Source: Kutzneria viridogrisea (GTDB taxonomy: Bacteria > Actinomycetota > Actinomycetes > Mycobacteriales > Pseudonocardiaceae). From it: 64,000 nt of DNA. The stretch is from assembly GCA_014138725.1 (NCBI GenBank), contig JACJID010000003.1, positions 744,001 to 808,000 on the forward strand. The letters are read 5' to 3'. Below the pieces are notes generated by a model. The model had not been told where the DNA came from and did not search any database. It saw only the letters and a list, made by a program, of their open reading frames with translations. Each line of letters begins with the position of its first letter. Within the stretch, counting starts at the first letter, position 1. The translations under genes and the position numbers were made by a program. Shown in pieces: positions 16,754 through 25,407 of the stretch.

Positions 16754-17353
16754 TCACAACGGCCGGAGCAGGGCGAAGCCGCTGTCGATCACCTCGTCGA
16801 AGTCCAGCTCGGGGTTGATGCTGGCCAGCCGCATGGCAGTCTCCAGCACGCTCATGGTCACGTCGGCCAGCATGGGGGCGAGCACCTCCAGGTCCACCCG
16901 CCCGGCAAGGCGTTCGCGCAGCAGCGGCTCCAGTTCGCGCAGCCACTGGATGCGGATCTCGTAGGCCTGCCCCAGCAAAGTCCGTGAGCCGATCATGACG
17001 CGGGTGTAGGCGAGTACCCGTTGCCGCTCCAGCACGTCCATGCCCGCGATGTGCGCGTGCACGGCGTCGCGCAGCACGACGAGCACCGGTTCGTCGGTGC
17101 GGGCGGCGAGCGTGGCCATGAAGGCGGCACGGCGCTGCGCGTCCTCGTTGGCGAGCACGTCCTCCTTGGCGCTGAAGTAGCGGAAGAAGCTCGCTCGCGA
17201 GACCTGGGCCAGGGCGGCGATGTCCTCGACGGTGGTGGCGTCGAAGCCCTTCTGCTCGAACAGCTCGAAGGCCGCCCGCTCCAAGGCCTGCTTGGCCAGC
17301 AGCTTCTTGCGCTCGCGCAGCCCGAGCTGCGGGTTCGTGCTCTCTGCGGTCAC
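16754..17353 (-). CDS. TetR family transcriptional regulator
   Basis: The product is 199 aa with a GTG start. The helix-turn-helix includes ALAQVSRASFFRYFSAKEDV at ~47-66. The C-terminal domain resembles those of MftR-like TetR proteins. It is divergent from the VC0807-like gene and amidohydrolase, with two operator-like sites in the shared promoter, so control of that operon is likely. Confidence 0.9.
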   Translation of the reverse strand: MTAESTNPQLGLRERKKLLAKQALERAAFELFEQKGFDATTVEDIAALAQVSRASFFRYFSAKEDVLANEDAQRRAAFMATLAARTDEPVLVVLRDAVHAHIAGMDVLERQRVLAYTRVMIGSRTLLGQAYEIRIQWLRELEPLLRERLAGRVDLEVLAPMLADVTMSVLETAMRLASINPELDFDEVIDSGFALLRPL

Positions 17354-17374
17354 AGCACCAGTCTAGCAAGTACT

Positions 17375-17434
17375 GAGACTTGCGTCTCTAATAAGACTCG
17401 ATGACAAACTGATACTTGAGTCTCAATCGAGACT
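17375..17434. promoter_or_regulatory. Two GAGAC-type inverted repeats in divergent promoter
   Basis: Site 1 is GAGAC TTGC GTCTC at 17375-17388. Site 2 is AGTCTC AATC GAGACT at 17419-17434. Both have 4-bp spacers and share the GAGAC half-site, consistent with two dimers of the TetR encoded at 16754-17353. Confidence 0.65.
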
Positions 17435-17469
17435 GTGATCTCCTCCAGATGGGTCGAGAGGAGACCGAG

Positions 17470-18113
17470 ATGACCGCACAACGACGCACCGGACTGCCCT
17501 GGCAGGTGCAGCTGACCATCGACGTCGCGCTGAGCCCGGTGGTGTTCTTCGCACTGCAAGGAAACTTCGGGCTGAGCACCGGCCAGGCTCTGCTGATCTC
17601 CACCCTGGTCGGCGCCGCCTGGACCGGATTCGTGCTGATCACCACCCGCAAGGTCAACGCCGTGGCCCTGTGCGTGATCGCGGGCATGGTGGTCGGCGCG
17701 GCGCTGACCGGGGTCACCGGTGACCCGAGGTTCGGCGTGGCCAAGGACTCGCTCTACACCGGGCTGTTCGGCCTGGCCATGCTGGCGAGCCTGCTGCTGC
17801 CGCGCCCACTGATGTTCCACCTGGTCCGGCCGTTCGCCACGCACGACAACGACCCGGAACAGGTCGCCGAGTGGAATCCTGGTCGGCGCCGCTGTTCCGC
17901 CGCTGCATGCGGGTGATGACCACCACCTGGGGCCTGGGCCTGCTGGTCGAGGCGGCCACCCGCGTGGTGCTGGTCGGCACCGTCTCCCTGGACACCGCCG
18001 CGGCGCTGTCCCCCGCGCTGACCGGCGTGTTGCTGGTCATGCTCATGACCTGGACCGCCAGTTACGGCCGCCGCGCGGGCGAAGCCCGCCGTGCCGCCGC
18101 CGAATCCGTGTGA
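17470..18113 (+). pseudogene. VC0807-like membrane protein gene with a frameshift
   Basis: Two frames together form one protein. The first runs from the ATG at 17470 (GAGAGGAGACC ahead) through several membrane segments to ...EQVAEWN near 17877. The continuation ESWSAPLFRRCMRVMTTTWGLGL is in the -1 frame from 17874 to the stop at 18113. Joined, they give ~214 aa of the VC0807 family. There is no obvious slippery sequence, so a 1-nt deletion or sequencing error is likelier than programmed shifting. The amidohydrolase start follows 8 bp after the stop. Confidence 0.8.
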
Positions 18114-18120
18114 GGACACC

Positions 18121-19794
18121 GTGTTGCTGTTCACCAATGTCGACGTGTTCGACGGCACAGACCTGCTACCCGGCAGTCACGTGCTGGTCCGCGACGGAGT
18201 GGTCGCCAAGGTCAGCACGGCGCCCATCCCTTGCCGGGCAACGGTCATCGATGGCACGGGCCAGACGCTGCTGCCGGGCCTGATCGACTCACACGCACAC
18301 CTGTGGGCGGCCACCGCCACGACGGAGAGCGCCGTGTTCGGCGTGACCACCACGCTGGACATGGTCAGCCCACCCGAACTGGCCAGGCAGTGGACCACCG
18401 GCGTGCCCGGGGTCGGGCCGGTCGCCGACACCCGGACGGCCGTGTTCCCCGCCACAGCACCGCACGGCCACGGCACGGAGTTCGGCATCGGCACGCCCGT
18501 GCTGACCGAACCCGAGCAGGCACGGGGTTTCGTCGAGGACCAGCTGGCGCACGGCGCGAGCTACATCAAGATCATCTGCGACGCCGTGCACGGCGCGGAG
18601 AGCAGCCTGCGGCCCGAGGTCGTAGCCGCCCTGGTCAGTGCGGCACACGAGCGCGGCGTGCTGGCAGTGGCACACGCCACGGTGGCCGCCGACGCCGCGA
18701 TCGCCCGGGTCGCCGGCGCCGACGTGCTGATGCACGTGCCGGTGGACGAGGCGAGTGCGGTGCTGACCGACGGCGTGCTGGTCACCACGTTGGCGACCCT
18801 GCACAGCGGGTTCTTCCCCGGGAAGCGCCCCGAGGTGCTGGACGACCCGGACCTGCGGCCGCTGCTCTGCCCGGACGCGCGGGAGAACCTCGCGCAGGGC
18901 TGGCGGCTGCCCGACACCTGGCGCTATGAGACGGCGCAGGCAAACGTTCGCGCCGCCCGCGACCAGGGAGTGCGGATCCTGGCCGGGACGGACGCGGGCA
19001 TGCCGGGCACGGCACACGGTGCCAGCCTGCACCACGAACTGGCGCTGCTCGTGGAGTCGGGGCTCACTCCGACCGAGGCCCTGCGGTCGGCCACCTCCGC
19101 ACCGGCCGAGGTGTTCGGGCTGGCCGACCGAGGCCGAATCGCCCCGGGACTGCGCGCGGATCTGCTGCTGGTGCACGGGAACCCGACTGCGGACGTCAGG
19201 CACACCAGGCGGATCCGCGGAGTGTGGGTGGCAGGCGAGCCGGTACGCCACGACGTGTGGCGCGCGCGGCTGGAGCGGATCGAGTCGCGGCTGTCGACCC
19301 GACCGGCACACCCCAGCGGTCCCTTGCCCACCGACCGCTGGAAGCCGTTGACGGACGGCAGTTCCAGGGCAGTGCTGACAATGCGACCCGAAAGCCTGTG
19401 CGTGGACACGGAGGTCCAGCCCTCCGCAGGGTGGCAGGTCTGCTTCGCGGGCACCAGCTACACCATCAGCGACGCGGAGGATGGTACGAATCTCAGTGAC
19501 AGCAAGGAGATCACGCTGACCGTACGTGCGGATCAGCCCTGCGTGCTGGCGGCCTCGCTCGATGCGGGCTACCCGCTCAAGCCGCCGGTGGTCGTGCCGG
19601 TCCCAGTGGGCACCGAGTTCCAGCGGCACACCCTGTCGCTGAGCGCGTTCGGACCGGTGGACCTGCGCACCTGGCGGGACATGGCAGTGGCGTTGCAGGA
19701 GCAGCGCAACTGCGCGGGCGGGTCACTGGCCAGTGAACTGGCCGTGCGGGCTGCGATCCAGGGCGGATCGCCGCTGACCCAGGTGCGGCGCTAG
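18121..19794 (+). CDS. Amidohydrolase family protein with extra C-terminal domain
   Basis: The product is 557 aa with a GTG start behind GAGG. The metal-dependent hydrolase barrel includes LPGLIDSHAHLW (HxH), the bridging-lysine segment YIKIICD, VAHAT, MHVP and the catalytic Asp in AGTDAG; PGLRADLLLVHGNP is typical of imidazolonepropionase/prolidase-like members. The barrel ends near residue 400. The last ~150 residues are predicted beta-rich (WQVCFAGTSYTISDAEDG, EITLTVRADQP) and are not usual for the family. It hydrolyses an unidentified cyclic amide or similar bond and is the second gene of the TetR-controlled operon. Confidence 0.85.
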   Translation: MLLFTNVDVFDGTDLLPGSHVLVRDGVVAKVSTAPIPCRATVIDGTGQTLLPGLIDSHAHLWAATATTESAVFGVTTTLDMVSPPELARQWTTGVPGVGPVADTRTAVFPATAPHGHGTEFGIGTPVLTEPEQARGFVEDQLAHGASYIKIICDAVHGAESSLRPEVVAALVSAAHERGVLAVAHATVAADAAIARVAGADVLMHVPVDEASAVLTDGVLVTTLATLHSGFFPGKRPEVLDDPDLRPLLCPDARENLAQGWRLPDTWRYETAQANVRAARDQGVRILAGTDAGMPGTAHGASLHHELALLVESGLTPTEALRSATSAPAEVFGLADRGRIAPGLRADLLLVHGNPTADVRHTRRIRGVWVAGEPVRHDVWRARLERIESRLSTRPAHPSGPLPTDRWKPLTDGSSRAVLTMRPESLCVDTEVQPSAGWQVCFAGTSYTISDAEDGTNLSDSKEITLTVRADQPCVLAASLDAGYPLKPPVVVPVPVGTEFQRHTLSLSAFGPVDLRTWRDMAVALQEQRNCAGGSLASELAVRAAIQGGSPLTQVRR

Positions 19795-19843
19795 GTGACC
19801 CCGTTGCTGGTGGCACTGGACACGGTTCTGTCCCATGTGGACA

Positions 19844-19881
19844 GCTTCGTGGTCACGCCCGCGCAGGCGTGACCACGAAGC
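19844..19881. terminator. 16-bp-stem bidirectional hairpin
   Basis: GCTTCGTGGTCACGCC (19844-19859) pairs perfectly with 19866-19881 across a 6-nt loop, between the convergent amidohydrolase and RNHCP genes. It probably terminates both transcripts. Confidence 0.75.
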
Positions 19882-19887
19882 CACCGT

Positions 19888-20286
19888 TCACAGCGCGAGC
19901 AGTGCCCGCACCGGCATTCGACTGTCCGACAACGGTCTGAGCGCCAGCTGCACCAGCACCAGCGCGTTGTCGTCACCGGCGACCCGGTTGGCGCTGAGTT
20001 CCCCGCAGGACAGGCAGTGGTGGATCAGCACCCACTCCCCGTCCCCGCGCACGGACAGGCTCAGCGCCGTCATCCGGCCGCGGCACCCCGATGCCCGGTC
20101 GCCGGGCACGCGGTGGTCCACGTGCAGGCTGGTCAGGCAGCTCGGGCAGTGGTTGCGGTGCGCCGTGCCCGGTGCCGCCAGCGGCACGTCGAGCCGACAG
20201 CCGACGCAGCGGAACGCGTCGCCCGCTCCGCGCAGGACCTCCTTGTGCCGCTGCGGTTTCTGTCGTTGCGGCTTGCGTCGTGGCAC
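19888..20286 (-). CDS. RNHCP domain protein
   Basis: The product is 132 aa with a GTG start. It carries the defining motif RNHCPSCL, an upstream CVGC pair and a later CLSCGE, a pattern consistent with metal-binding cysteines. The family is of unknown function and widespread in actinobacteria. It is 9 bp downstream of a second RNHCP gene, and the two align through RNHCPSCL...QH/HV, C..CGEL/C..CDEL..N and the GDDN segment. Confidence 0.8.
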   Translation of the reverse strand: MPRRKPQRQKPQRHKEVLRGAGDAFRCVGCRLDVPLAAPGTAHRNHCPSCLTSLHVDHRVPGDRASGCRGRMTALSLSVRGDGEWVLIHHCLSCGELSANRVAGDDNALVLVQLALRPLSDSRMPVRALLAL

Positions 20287-20295
20287 AGGTCCCCC

Positions 20296-20661
20296 TTACA
20301 GGTCGCCGAAGGCTTCGAGCGGGAACGGGGGCTGGGCCAGCGGGCGGACCGCCATGCGCATCAGGATCAGTTGGTTGTCGTCACCGCAGATCGCGTTGGA
20401 GGTCAGCTCGTCGCAGCGCGTGCAGCGGTGGATGATCATCCAGTCCCCGTTGCGCAGCACCGCGATGGAGATCGGGATCATCCGCGACTGGCAGTCGGAC
20501 AGACCACCGGCCACGTGGTCGTGCACGTGCTGGGAGTGCAGGCAACTCGGGCAGTGGTTGCGACGGCCGCCGTCGGGGCCGAACTTGGTCACGGTCAGGC
20601 CGCAGCGCACACAGGTGAACGTCTCGGTCTGCCGGTGGGAACTGGTGTTGGTGGTGGACAC
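20296..20661 (-). CDS. RNHCP domain protein, paralogue
   Basis: The product is 121 aa. The GTG at 20661 is chosen because the domain begins ~10 residues later (FTCVRCGLTV). Motifs include RRNHCPSCLHSQHVHDH, HRCTRCDELTSN and CGDDNQLILMRMAVRPL. It is the promoter-proximal member of the tandem pair. The 281-bp gap upstream (20662-20942) shows no gene. Confidence 0.8.
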   Translation of the reverse strand: MSTTNTSSHRQTETFTCVRCGLTVTKFGPDGGRRNHCPSCLHSQHVHDHVAGGLSDCQSRMIPISIAVLRNGDWMIIHRCTRCDELTSNAICGDDNQLILMRMAVRPLAQPPFPLEAFGDL

Positions 20662-20942
20662 CCGGATTCTCCTCGCCACGAGGTCGGACACGATGGCTGG
20701 AGTTCGAGCGGTCCTCTTCAGGTCCGTGGTGCGAGCGCGCTGGGACCAGCGCACCGGCGGTACTACGCGGTGCGACGAGGAGCGCTCGACTTGACCCGGG
20801 TCATAAACCACTGCTCTCTCGGGCTGTTCAGGCCCAGTGTGCGGCTGAGGTGGACCCGCGCACGCTAACAACGCCGTTGCCGGGTGCGCGAACGAATTAC
20901 TGGGGGCGGCCCGCACCGCGCGAACCGCCCCCGCGACTGGGC

Positions 20943-21266
20943 TCAGGCGGGCTTGAGCTCGCCCATCGGGCCCCAGCCATCCACCGGGGCCTGCACGTTG
21001 ATGATCTCCGGCGTGCTCGCGAGCGCCTGGGGCATCGTGGCCATGGCCTTCTTGAAGTGCTCGGAGTTCACGTGCTCCACCCCGGCCTCCTCCGAGGCGA
21101 AGCCCTCGACCAGCACGTACTGGTTGGGCACCTCCACGCTCTTGGACCACTCGAAGAACAGGTTGCCCGGCTCCTCACGGGTGGCGCGGGTGAAGTCGGC
21201 GACCAGGTCCAGCCAGCCCTCGCTGTGCTCGGGGCGGACGGTGAACTTGACGACGATGAAGATCAT
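20943..21266 (-). CDS. Putative quinol monooxygenase (ABM domain)
   Basis: The product is 107 aa, a complete antibiotic-biosynthesis-monooxygenase/YgiN-like ferredoxin fold. Typical elements are FIVVKFTVRPEHSEGWLDLV, the EPGNLFFEW strand and the HFKKAM helix. YgiN-type proteins oxidise quinols without cofactor, and related ones protect against reactive quinones. It lies 15 bp downstream of a small membrane-protein gene on the same strand. Confidence 0.85.
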   Translation of the reverse strand: MIFIVVKFTVRPEHSEGWLDLVADFTRATREEPGNLFFEWSKSVEVPNQYVLVEGFASEEAGVEHVNSEHFKKAMATMPQALASTPEIINVQAPVDGWGPMGELKPA

Positions 21267-21281
21267 GACGAGGCATCTCCT

Positions 21282-21503
21282 TCAGGCACGGGCCAGTGCG
21301 AGCACACCGATCACCAGCAGCGTAGAACTGAGCCAGAGCGCGGGCACGAGTCGCACGCGCCACCACTCCACCCGGCGCCGGACGCACTCCGGCACCTCCT
21401 CGGGCGGGGTGTTGCGCAAGGCGGAACGCAGTGCGAGCAGCGACACGGTGCAGACGGCGCCGAGCACCGTGGTCGCGAGGCCGAACAGCAGGACTGCAGT
21501 CAC
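21282..21503 (-). CDS. Small two-helix membrane protein
   Basis: The product is 73 aa from the GTG at 21503. Two hydrophobic helices, VLLFGLATTVLGAVCTVSLLAL and LVPALWLSSTLLVIGVLAL, flank an acidic/basic loop with PPEEVPECVRRR. It is not recognised. It is probably co-transcribed with the quinol monooxygenase downstream. Confidence 0.55.
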   Translation of the reverse strand: MTAVLLFGLATTVLGAVCTVSLLALRSALRNTPPEEVPECVRRRVEWWRVRLVPALWLSSTLLVIGVLALARA

Positions 21504-21603
21504 TGCGCGGCTCTCTCGGTGGTGGGCACACGCACGCACGCCAGAGCCCCGTTGCGCAATGCGGAACGGAGCTCACCAAGCGGAACGATCGTGCCCACAT
21601 CGA

Positions 21604-22842
21604 TCATGCTCGCACAGGGCTCACCTCGAGCGCAGGGCCCCTGGCAGCGACCCGCTGCGCCCACCGCACCGCGGGCCCCATCGCGGTGGAGGCCAGCACG
21701 AACAGGCCGCCCAGCAGCAGCCAGCCCGGCACGCCCCAGGTGAGGACCACCGTGGTCAGCAGCAGCGGTCCGAGCATCCTGGCGATCGCCACGCCGGAGC
21801 CGAAGAAGCCCTGGTACTGCCCCTGCTTGTCGGCCGGGGCCAGGGTGAAGCTGATCTGCCAGCTGGCGGAGGCCTGCACCATCTCGCCGACCACCTGAAG
21901 GCCGCCGCCGACCAGCAGCGCCGCGGCAGCGGTCCACGGCGAGTTGCCCACCGAGGACAGGGCGAACACCAGGCAGGCCAGGAACATCACCGCACCGGCA
22001 CGGCGCAGCAGTCGTGAGGCGCTGCCCAGCCCGCGGACCCGGCGGGCCACCCGGACCTGGAACAGCACCACACTGAGCGTGTTGAGCACGAGCAGGCTGG
22101 AGACCATCCAGGTCGGCGCCTGGGTGCGCTGCACGATCCACAGTGGAATGATCAGGCTGAGCAGCGGCATGTTCAGCAGCAGCACCGTGTTCAGCAAGGT
22201 GATCACGGCGTAGGGGCGGTCCCGCAGCACAGCGATGGCCGGTTCACCGGCGACCTTGGGCGCGGGCGGCACCACCGGCAACCGGCGGATCACCAGCGCT
22301 GCCAGTGCGAAGCTCGTCGCATCGATGGCAAACGCCGCCAGGAACGCCTCCCCGGTGCCCAAGTGCAGGGCAAGACCGCCGATCGCCGCGCCGACGGCCA
22401 GACCCGCGTTGGTCGTGGACTGCATGTGCGCGCGGATCTCCGTACGCGCCTCGCCGGCCACCAGCCCGGCGAGCAGCGCCTGCCTCGCCGCGGCGAGCCC
22501 GCACTGGCAGCTCGCGTACACGCAGGCCATCAGCAGGAACATCTCGAAGGACCGGACGAAGAGGAAGGACCCGACCGCCAGCGAGGTCGCCACGGCCAAC
22601 AGCACCGCCACGCCTCGCGGCCCGAGGCGGTCGGCGAGGTGTCCGAGCGCGACGCCCGCAACCGAGCCGACCGCCCAGGCCAGGGTCAGCCCGAGCCCTA
22701 CCTGCTCCGGGGACAGGCCGACGACCAGCGTGAAGTACAGCGCCGAGCACACGTAGTACGCGCCGTCACCGACCGAGTTGGTCAGCTGCGCCAGCGCCAG
22801 AACTCTGGACGGCCCCTGGGGCGGAAGGATCCTGCTGTGCAT
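21604..22842 (-). CDS. Major facilitator superfamily transporter
   Basis: The product is 412 aa with ~12 hydrophobic segments. The GHLADRLGPRG loop between helices 2 and 3 matches the MFS signature. It resembles 12-helix drug/metabolite exporters. No regulator gene is adjacent; the AT-rich stretch near 22885-22910 is probably its promoter. Substrate unknown. Confidence 0.88.
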   Translation of the reverse strand: MHSRILPPQGPSRVLALAQLTNSVGDGAYYVCSALYFTLVVGLSPEQVGLGLTLAWAVGSVAGVALGHLADRLGPRGVAVLLAVATSLAVGSFLFVRSFEMFLLMACVYASCQCGLAAARQALLAGLVAGEARTEIRAHMQSTTNAGLAVGAAIGGLALHLGTGEAFLAAFAIDATSFALAALVIRRLPVVPPAPKVAGEPAIAVLRDRPYAVITLLNTVLLLNMPLLSLIIPLWIVQRTQAPTWMVSSLLVLNTLSVVLFQVRVARRVRGLGSASRLLRRAGAVMFLACLVFALSSVGNSPWTAAAALLVGGGLQVVGEMVQASASWQISFTLAPADKQGQYQGFFGSGVAIARMLGPLLLTTVVLTWGVPGWLLLGGLFVLASTAMGPAVRWAQRVAARGPALEVSPVRA

Positions 22843-23218
22843 GGAGCCGACACTAGGCAGCAGATTGGCCCAGCATCAGATCCAATTATTTATCAGTTGA
22901 TCAGACCAATGTGCGCGCGAACCAGCTCGCGGTACATGGGAGCCACAACGCCGCCAGCGAGCCCTCCACGCCCACCGGGCCGATCTCCGGCCGGGCGGCG
23001 CCCCCACAGCGGTCATACCTTGAAGTTCCAGGTTGGTACTTTCCCGAAGTACTGCCTGATCACAGGTCCGCAAGCCTCAAACGGGACGCCTGACTGGGCC
23101 AGTCGGGCGATCTCCTGCTGTTCATGTGTGCAGCACTGACCGTCCGCCGGGAGGACACGGCGCGTCCCCAACCGCTCCCCATCATGAACCGCCCTTGTCC
23201 CCCACCACAGGAGGATTG
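22843..23218. other. Intergenic region between divergent MFS and phosphoesterase genes
   Basis: No coding sequence is convincing in these 376 bp. An unusually AT-rich stretch (CCAATTATTTATCAG around 22882) lies close to the MFS start and probably contains its promoter. AGGAGG near 23208 is the ribosome-binding site of the phosphoesterase gene. Confidence 0.6.
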
Positions 23219-24094
23219 ATGCTGCGCAAGAGACTCGTGGCCGCCGCCGCGGCAGCACTGCTGGCCGCCGCGGGCGCGGTCGGCGCGGTCGTGGCACAGG
23301 ACGGCCCGGCCGACCCGGCGGTGCAGACCGCGGCCAGCTCGGTGCCGACCTTCGACCACATCGTGCTGGTGATGTTCGAGAACAAGAAGTACTCCTCCAT
23401 CAACGGCAGCTCCAGCGCCCCCTACTTCAACTCGCTGGCCGGTCAGGGCGCGAAGTTCAGCAACTCCTTCGCGATCACCCACCCCAGCCAGCCCAACTAC
23501 GTCGCACTGTTCTCCGGCGCGACGCAGGGGGTCACCGACGACACCTGCCCGGCCAACCTCGGCTCGGTGAGCAACCTCGGCCAGCAGCTGATCGGCGCGG
23601 GTCGCACCTTCACGGGCTACTCCGAGTCCATGCCTTCCGACGGCTACACCGGCTGCTCCAGCGGTGACTACCGGCGCAAGCACAACAGCTGGGTGGACTT
23701 CAGCAACGTGCCCGCGGCGAGCAACCTGCGGTACACCGCCTTCCCCAGTGACTACACCCAACTGCCCACAGTGGCCTTCGTGACCCCGAACATGTGCAAC
23801 GACATGCACGACTGCTCGATCGGCACCGGGGACACCTGGCTGCACAACAACCTCGACGGCTACGCGCAGTGGGCCAAGACCCACAACAGCCTGCTGATCG
23901 TCACCTTCGACGAGGACAGCGGCACCTCGGTCAACCAGATCTTCACCACGTTCGTCGGCGCACACGTGCAGACGGGCACCTACAGCGAATCCATCAACCA
24001 CTACACCGTGCTGCGCACCATCGAGGCGTCCTACGGCCTCCCGGGCATCAACAACGCGGCGAGCAAGTCCCCGATCCTCGACGTCTGGCAGTGA
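23219..24094 (+). CDS. Secreted phosphoesterase (phospholipase C/acid phosphatase-like)
   Basis: The product is 291 aa. A signal peptide lies at ~1-26, then FDHIVLVMFENKKYSSI begins the phosphoesterase family fold. Metal/substrate residues occur in THPSQPNYVALFSG, MCNDMHDCSIGTGDTW and TFDEDSG. The length fits single-domain acid phosphatases of this family rather than longer phospholipase C enzymes. The ATG at 23219 follows AGGAGGATTG directly. It would release phosphate from extracellular esters; a 15-bp hairpin follows. Confidence 0.88.
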   Translation: MLRKRLVAAAAAALLAAAGAVGAVVAQDGPADPAVQTAASSVPTFDHIVLVMFENKKYSSINGSSSAPYFNSLAGQGAKFSNSFAITHPSQPNYVALFSGATQGVTDDTCPANLGSVSNLGQQLIGAGRTFTGYSESMPSDGYTGCSSGDYRRKHNSWVDFSNVPAASNLRYTAFPSDYTQLPTVAFVTPNMCNDMHDCSIGTGDTWLHNNLDGYAQWAKTHNSLLIVTFDEDSGTSVNQIFTTFVGAHVQTGTYSESINHYTVLRTIEASYGLPGINNAASKSPILDVWQ

Positions 24095-24100
24095 CCTGAC

Positions 24101-24134
24101 CCCGTGGGCACGCCGCACCCGGCGTGCCCACGGG
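24101..24134. terminator. 15-bp-stem hairpin terminator
   Basis: CCCGTGGGCACGCCG (24101-24115) and its exact complement (24120-24134) enclose a 4-nt loop, 6 bp after the phosphoesterase stop codon. Confidence 0.8.
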
Positions 24135-24153
24135 CCGCAGAGAGGCGGCGCAC

Positions 24154-25407
24154 ATGTACCTGTCCACCATCGGGCGCCGCGACAGCGGACCGGTGTCCCG
24201 GCGCAAGCTCGCGGCGGTCGGCGCGAACGTGCTCGCACTGGGCTCGGTCAGCCTGGTCACCGACATCTCCTCCGAGATGGTCACCGCGGTCCTGCCGATC
24301 TACCTGGTGCTCGGGCTGCACCTGAGCCCCGCCGTGTACGGCCTGGTCGACGGCCTCTACACCGGGGCGACCGCCCTGCTGCGACTGGTCGGCGGCTACC
24401 TCGCCGACCGGGTGCGCAGGCGCAAGACCGTGGCCGGGATCGGCTACGCGCTGTCGGCGGTGGCCAAGCTCGGCCTGCTCGCGGCGGGCTCCTCGACGGC
24501 GGCGATCGGCGCCGTGATCACCTTGGACCGCACGGGAAAGGGGCTGCGCACGGCGCCACGCGACACACTGATCACCTTGTCCGCACCCGAATCCGTGCTC
24601 GGCAGGGCCTTCGGCGTGCACCGCGCGATGGACAGCGCCGGTGCGTTCGCCGGTCCGCTGGTCGCGCTCGGCGTACTCGGGCTGGTCGGGTCGGCCGCGG
24701 GCACCGAGGGCTTCAACGCCGTGTTCTTCACCAGCTTCTGCATCGCCTGCGTCGGGGTGCTGCTGCTCGTGCTGTTCGTCCGCGACCGGCAGACCCCTGC
24801 CCCTGCCACCGGTTCGGTCTCGCTACGGGCCGCCTTCGGCCTGCTGCGCGGATCCGGCGTGCGCCGGTTGTTGCTGGCCGCCTGCGTGCTCGGCGCCGCG
24901 ACCATCGGCGACGGCTTCGTCTACTTGTTGTTGCAGCACAAGGAGGACATCGCCAGCGGGTGGTTCCCGCTGCTGGCCGTCGGCACCAACCTCATGTACC
25001 TGCTGCTGGCCGCGCCACTGGGTGTACTGGCGGACCGGGTCGGTCGGCTGCCGGTGGTGCTCGGCGGCTACGGTGCGCTGACCGTCGTGTACCTGCTGCT
25101 CGCCGGTCCGGTGTCGGGCTGGCCGCTGCTCGTGCTCTCGCTCGCGCTCTACGGTGGGTTCTACGCCGCCACCGACGGGGTGCTCATGGCGCTGGCGGGT
25201 CCCGTGCTGCCCGAGTCCTTGCGCACCACGGGGATCGCGCTCATCCAGACCGGACAGGCGCTGTCCTACTTCGCCTCGTCCGTCCTGTTCGGACTTGCCT
25301 GGCAGTTCTGGGGCGCGGGCACGGCAACGGTGTTCGCCGCGGGCGGGACGGTGCTCGCCGTGCTGATCACCTTGGTACTGCTGAACTCCAGGAAGGCCAC
25401 CTCGTGA
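24154..25407 (+). CDS. Major facilitator superfamily transporter
   Basis: The product is 417 aa with ~12 membrane segments. The conserved N-terminal SLVTDISSEMVTAVLPIYL and DRTGKGLRTAPRD segments place it with the group of MFS proteins once annotated as tetracycline/multidrug-like permeases found near phosphoesterases and propeller proteins. The ATG at 24154 follows GAGAGGCGG. Its stop overlaps the GTG of the propeller gene by 4 nt, so the two are coupled. Confidence 0.88.
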   Translation: MYLSTIGRRDSGPVSRRKLAAVGANVLALGSVSLVTDISSEMVTAVLPIYLVLGLHLSPAVYGLVDGLYTGATALLRLVGGYLADRVRRRKTVAGIGYALSAVAKLGLLAAGSSTAAIGAVITLDRTGKGLRTAPRDTLITLSAPESVLGRAFGVHRAMDSAGAFAGPLVALGVLGLVGSAAGTEGFNAVFFTSFCIACVGVLLLVLFVRDRQTPAPATGSVSLRAAFGLLRGSGVRRLLLAACVLGAATIGDGFVYLLLQHKEDIASGWFPLLAVGTNLMYLLLAAPLGVLADRVGRLPVVLGGYGALTVVYLLLAGPVSGWPLLVLSLALYGGFYAATDGVLMALAGPVLPESLRTTGIALIQTGQALSYFASSVLFGLAWQFWGAGTATVFAAGGTVLAVLITLVLLNSRKATS

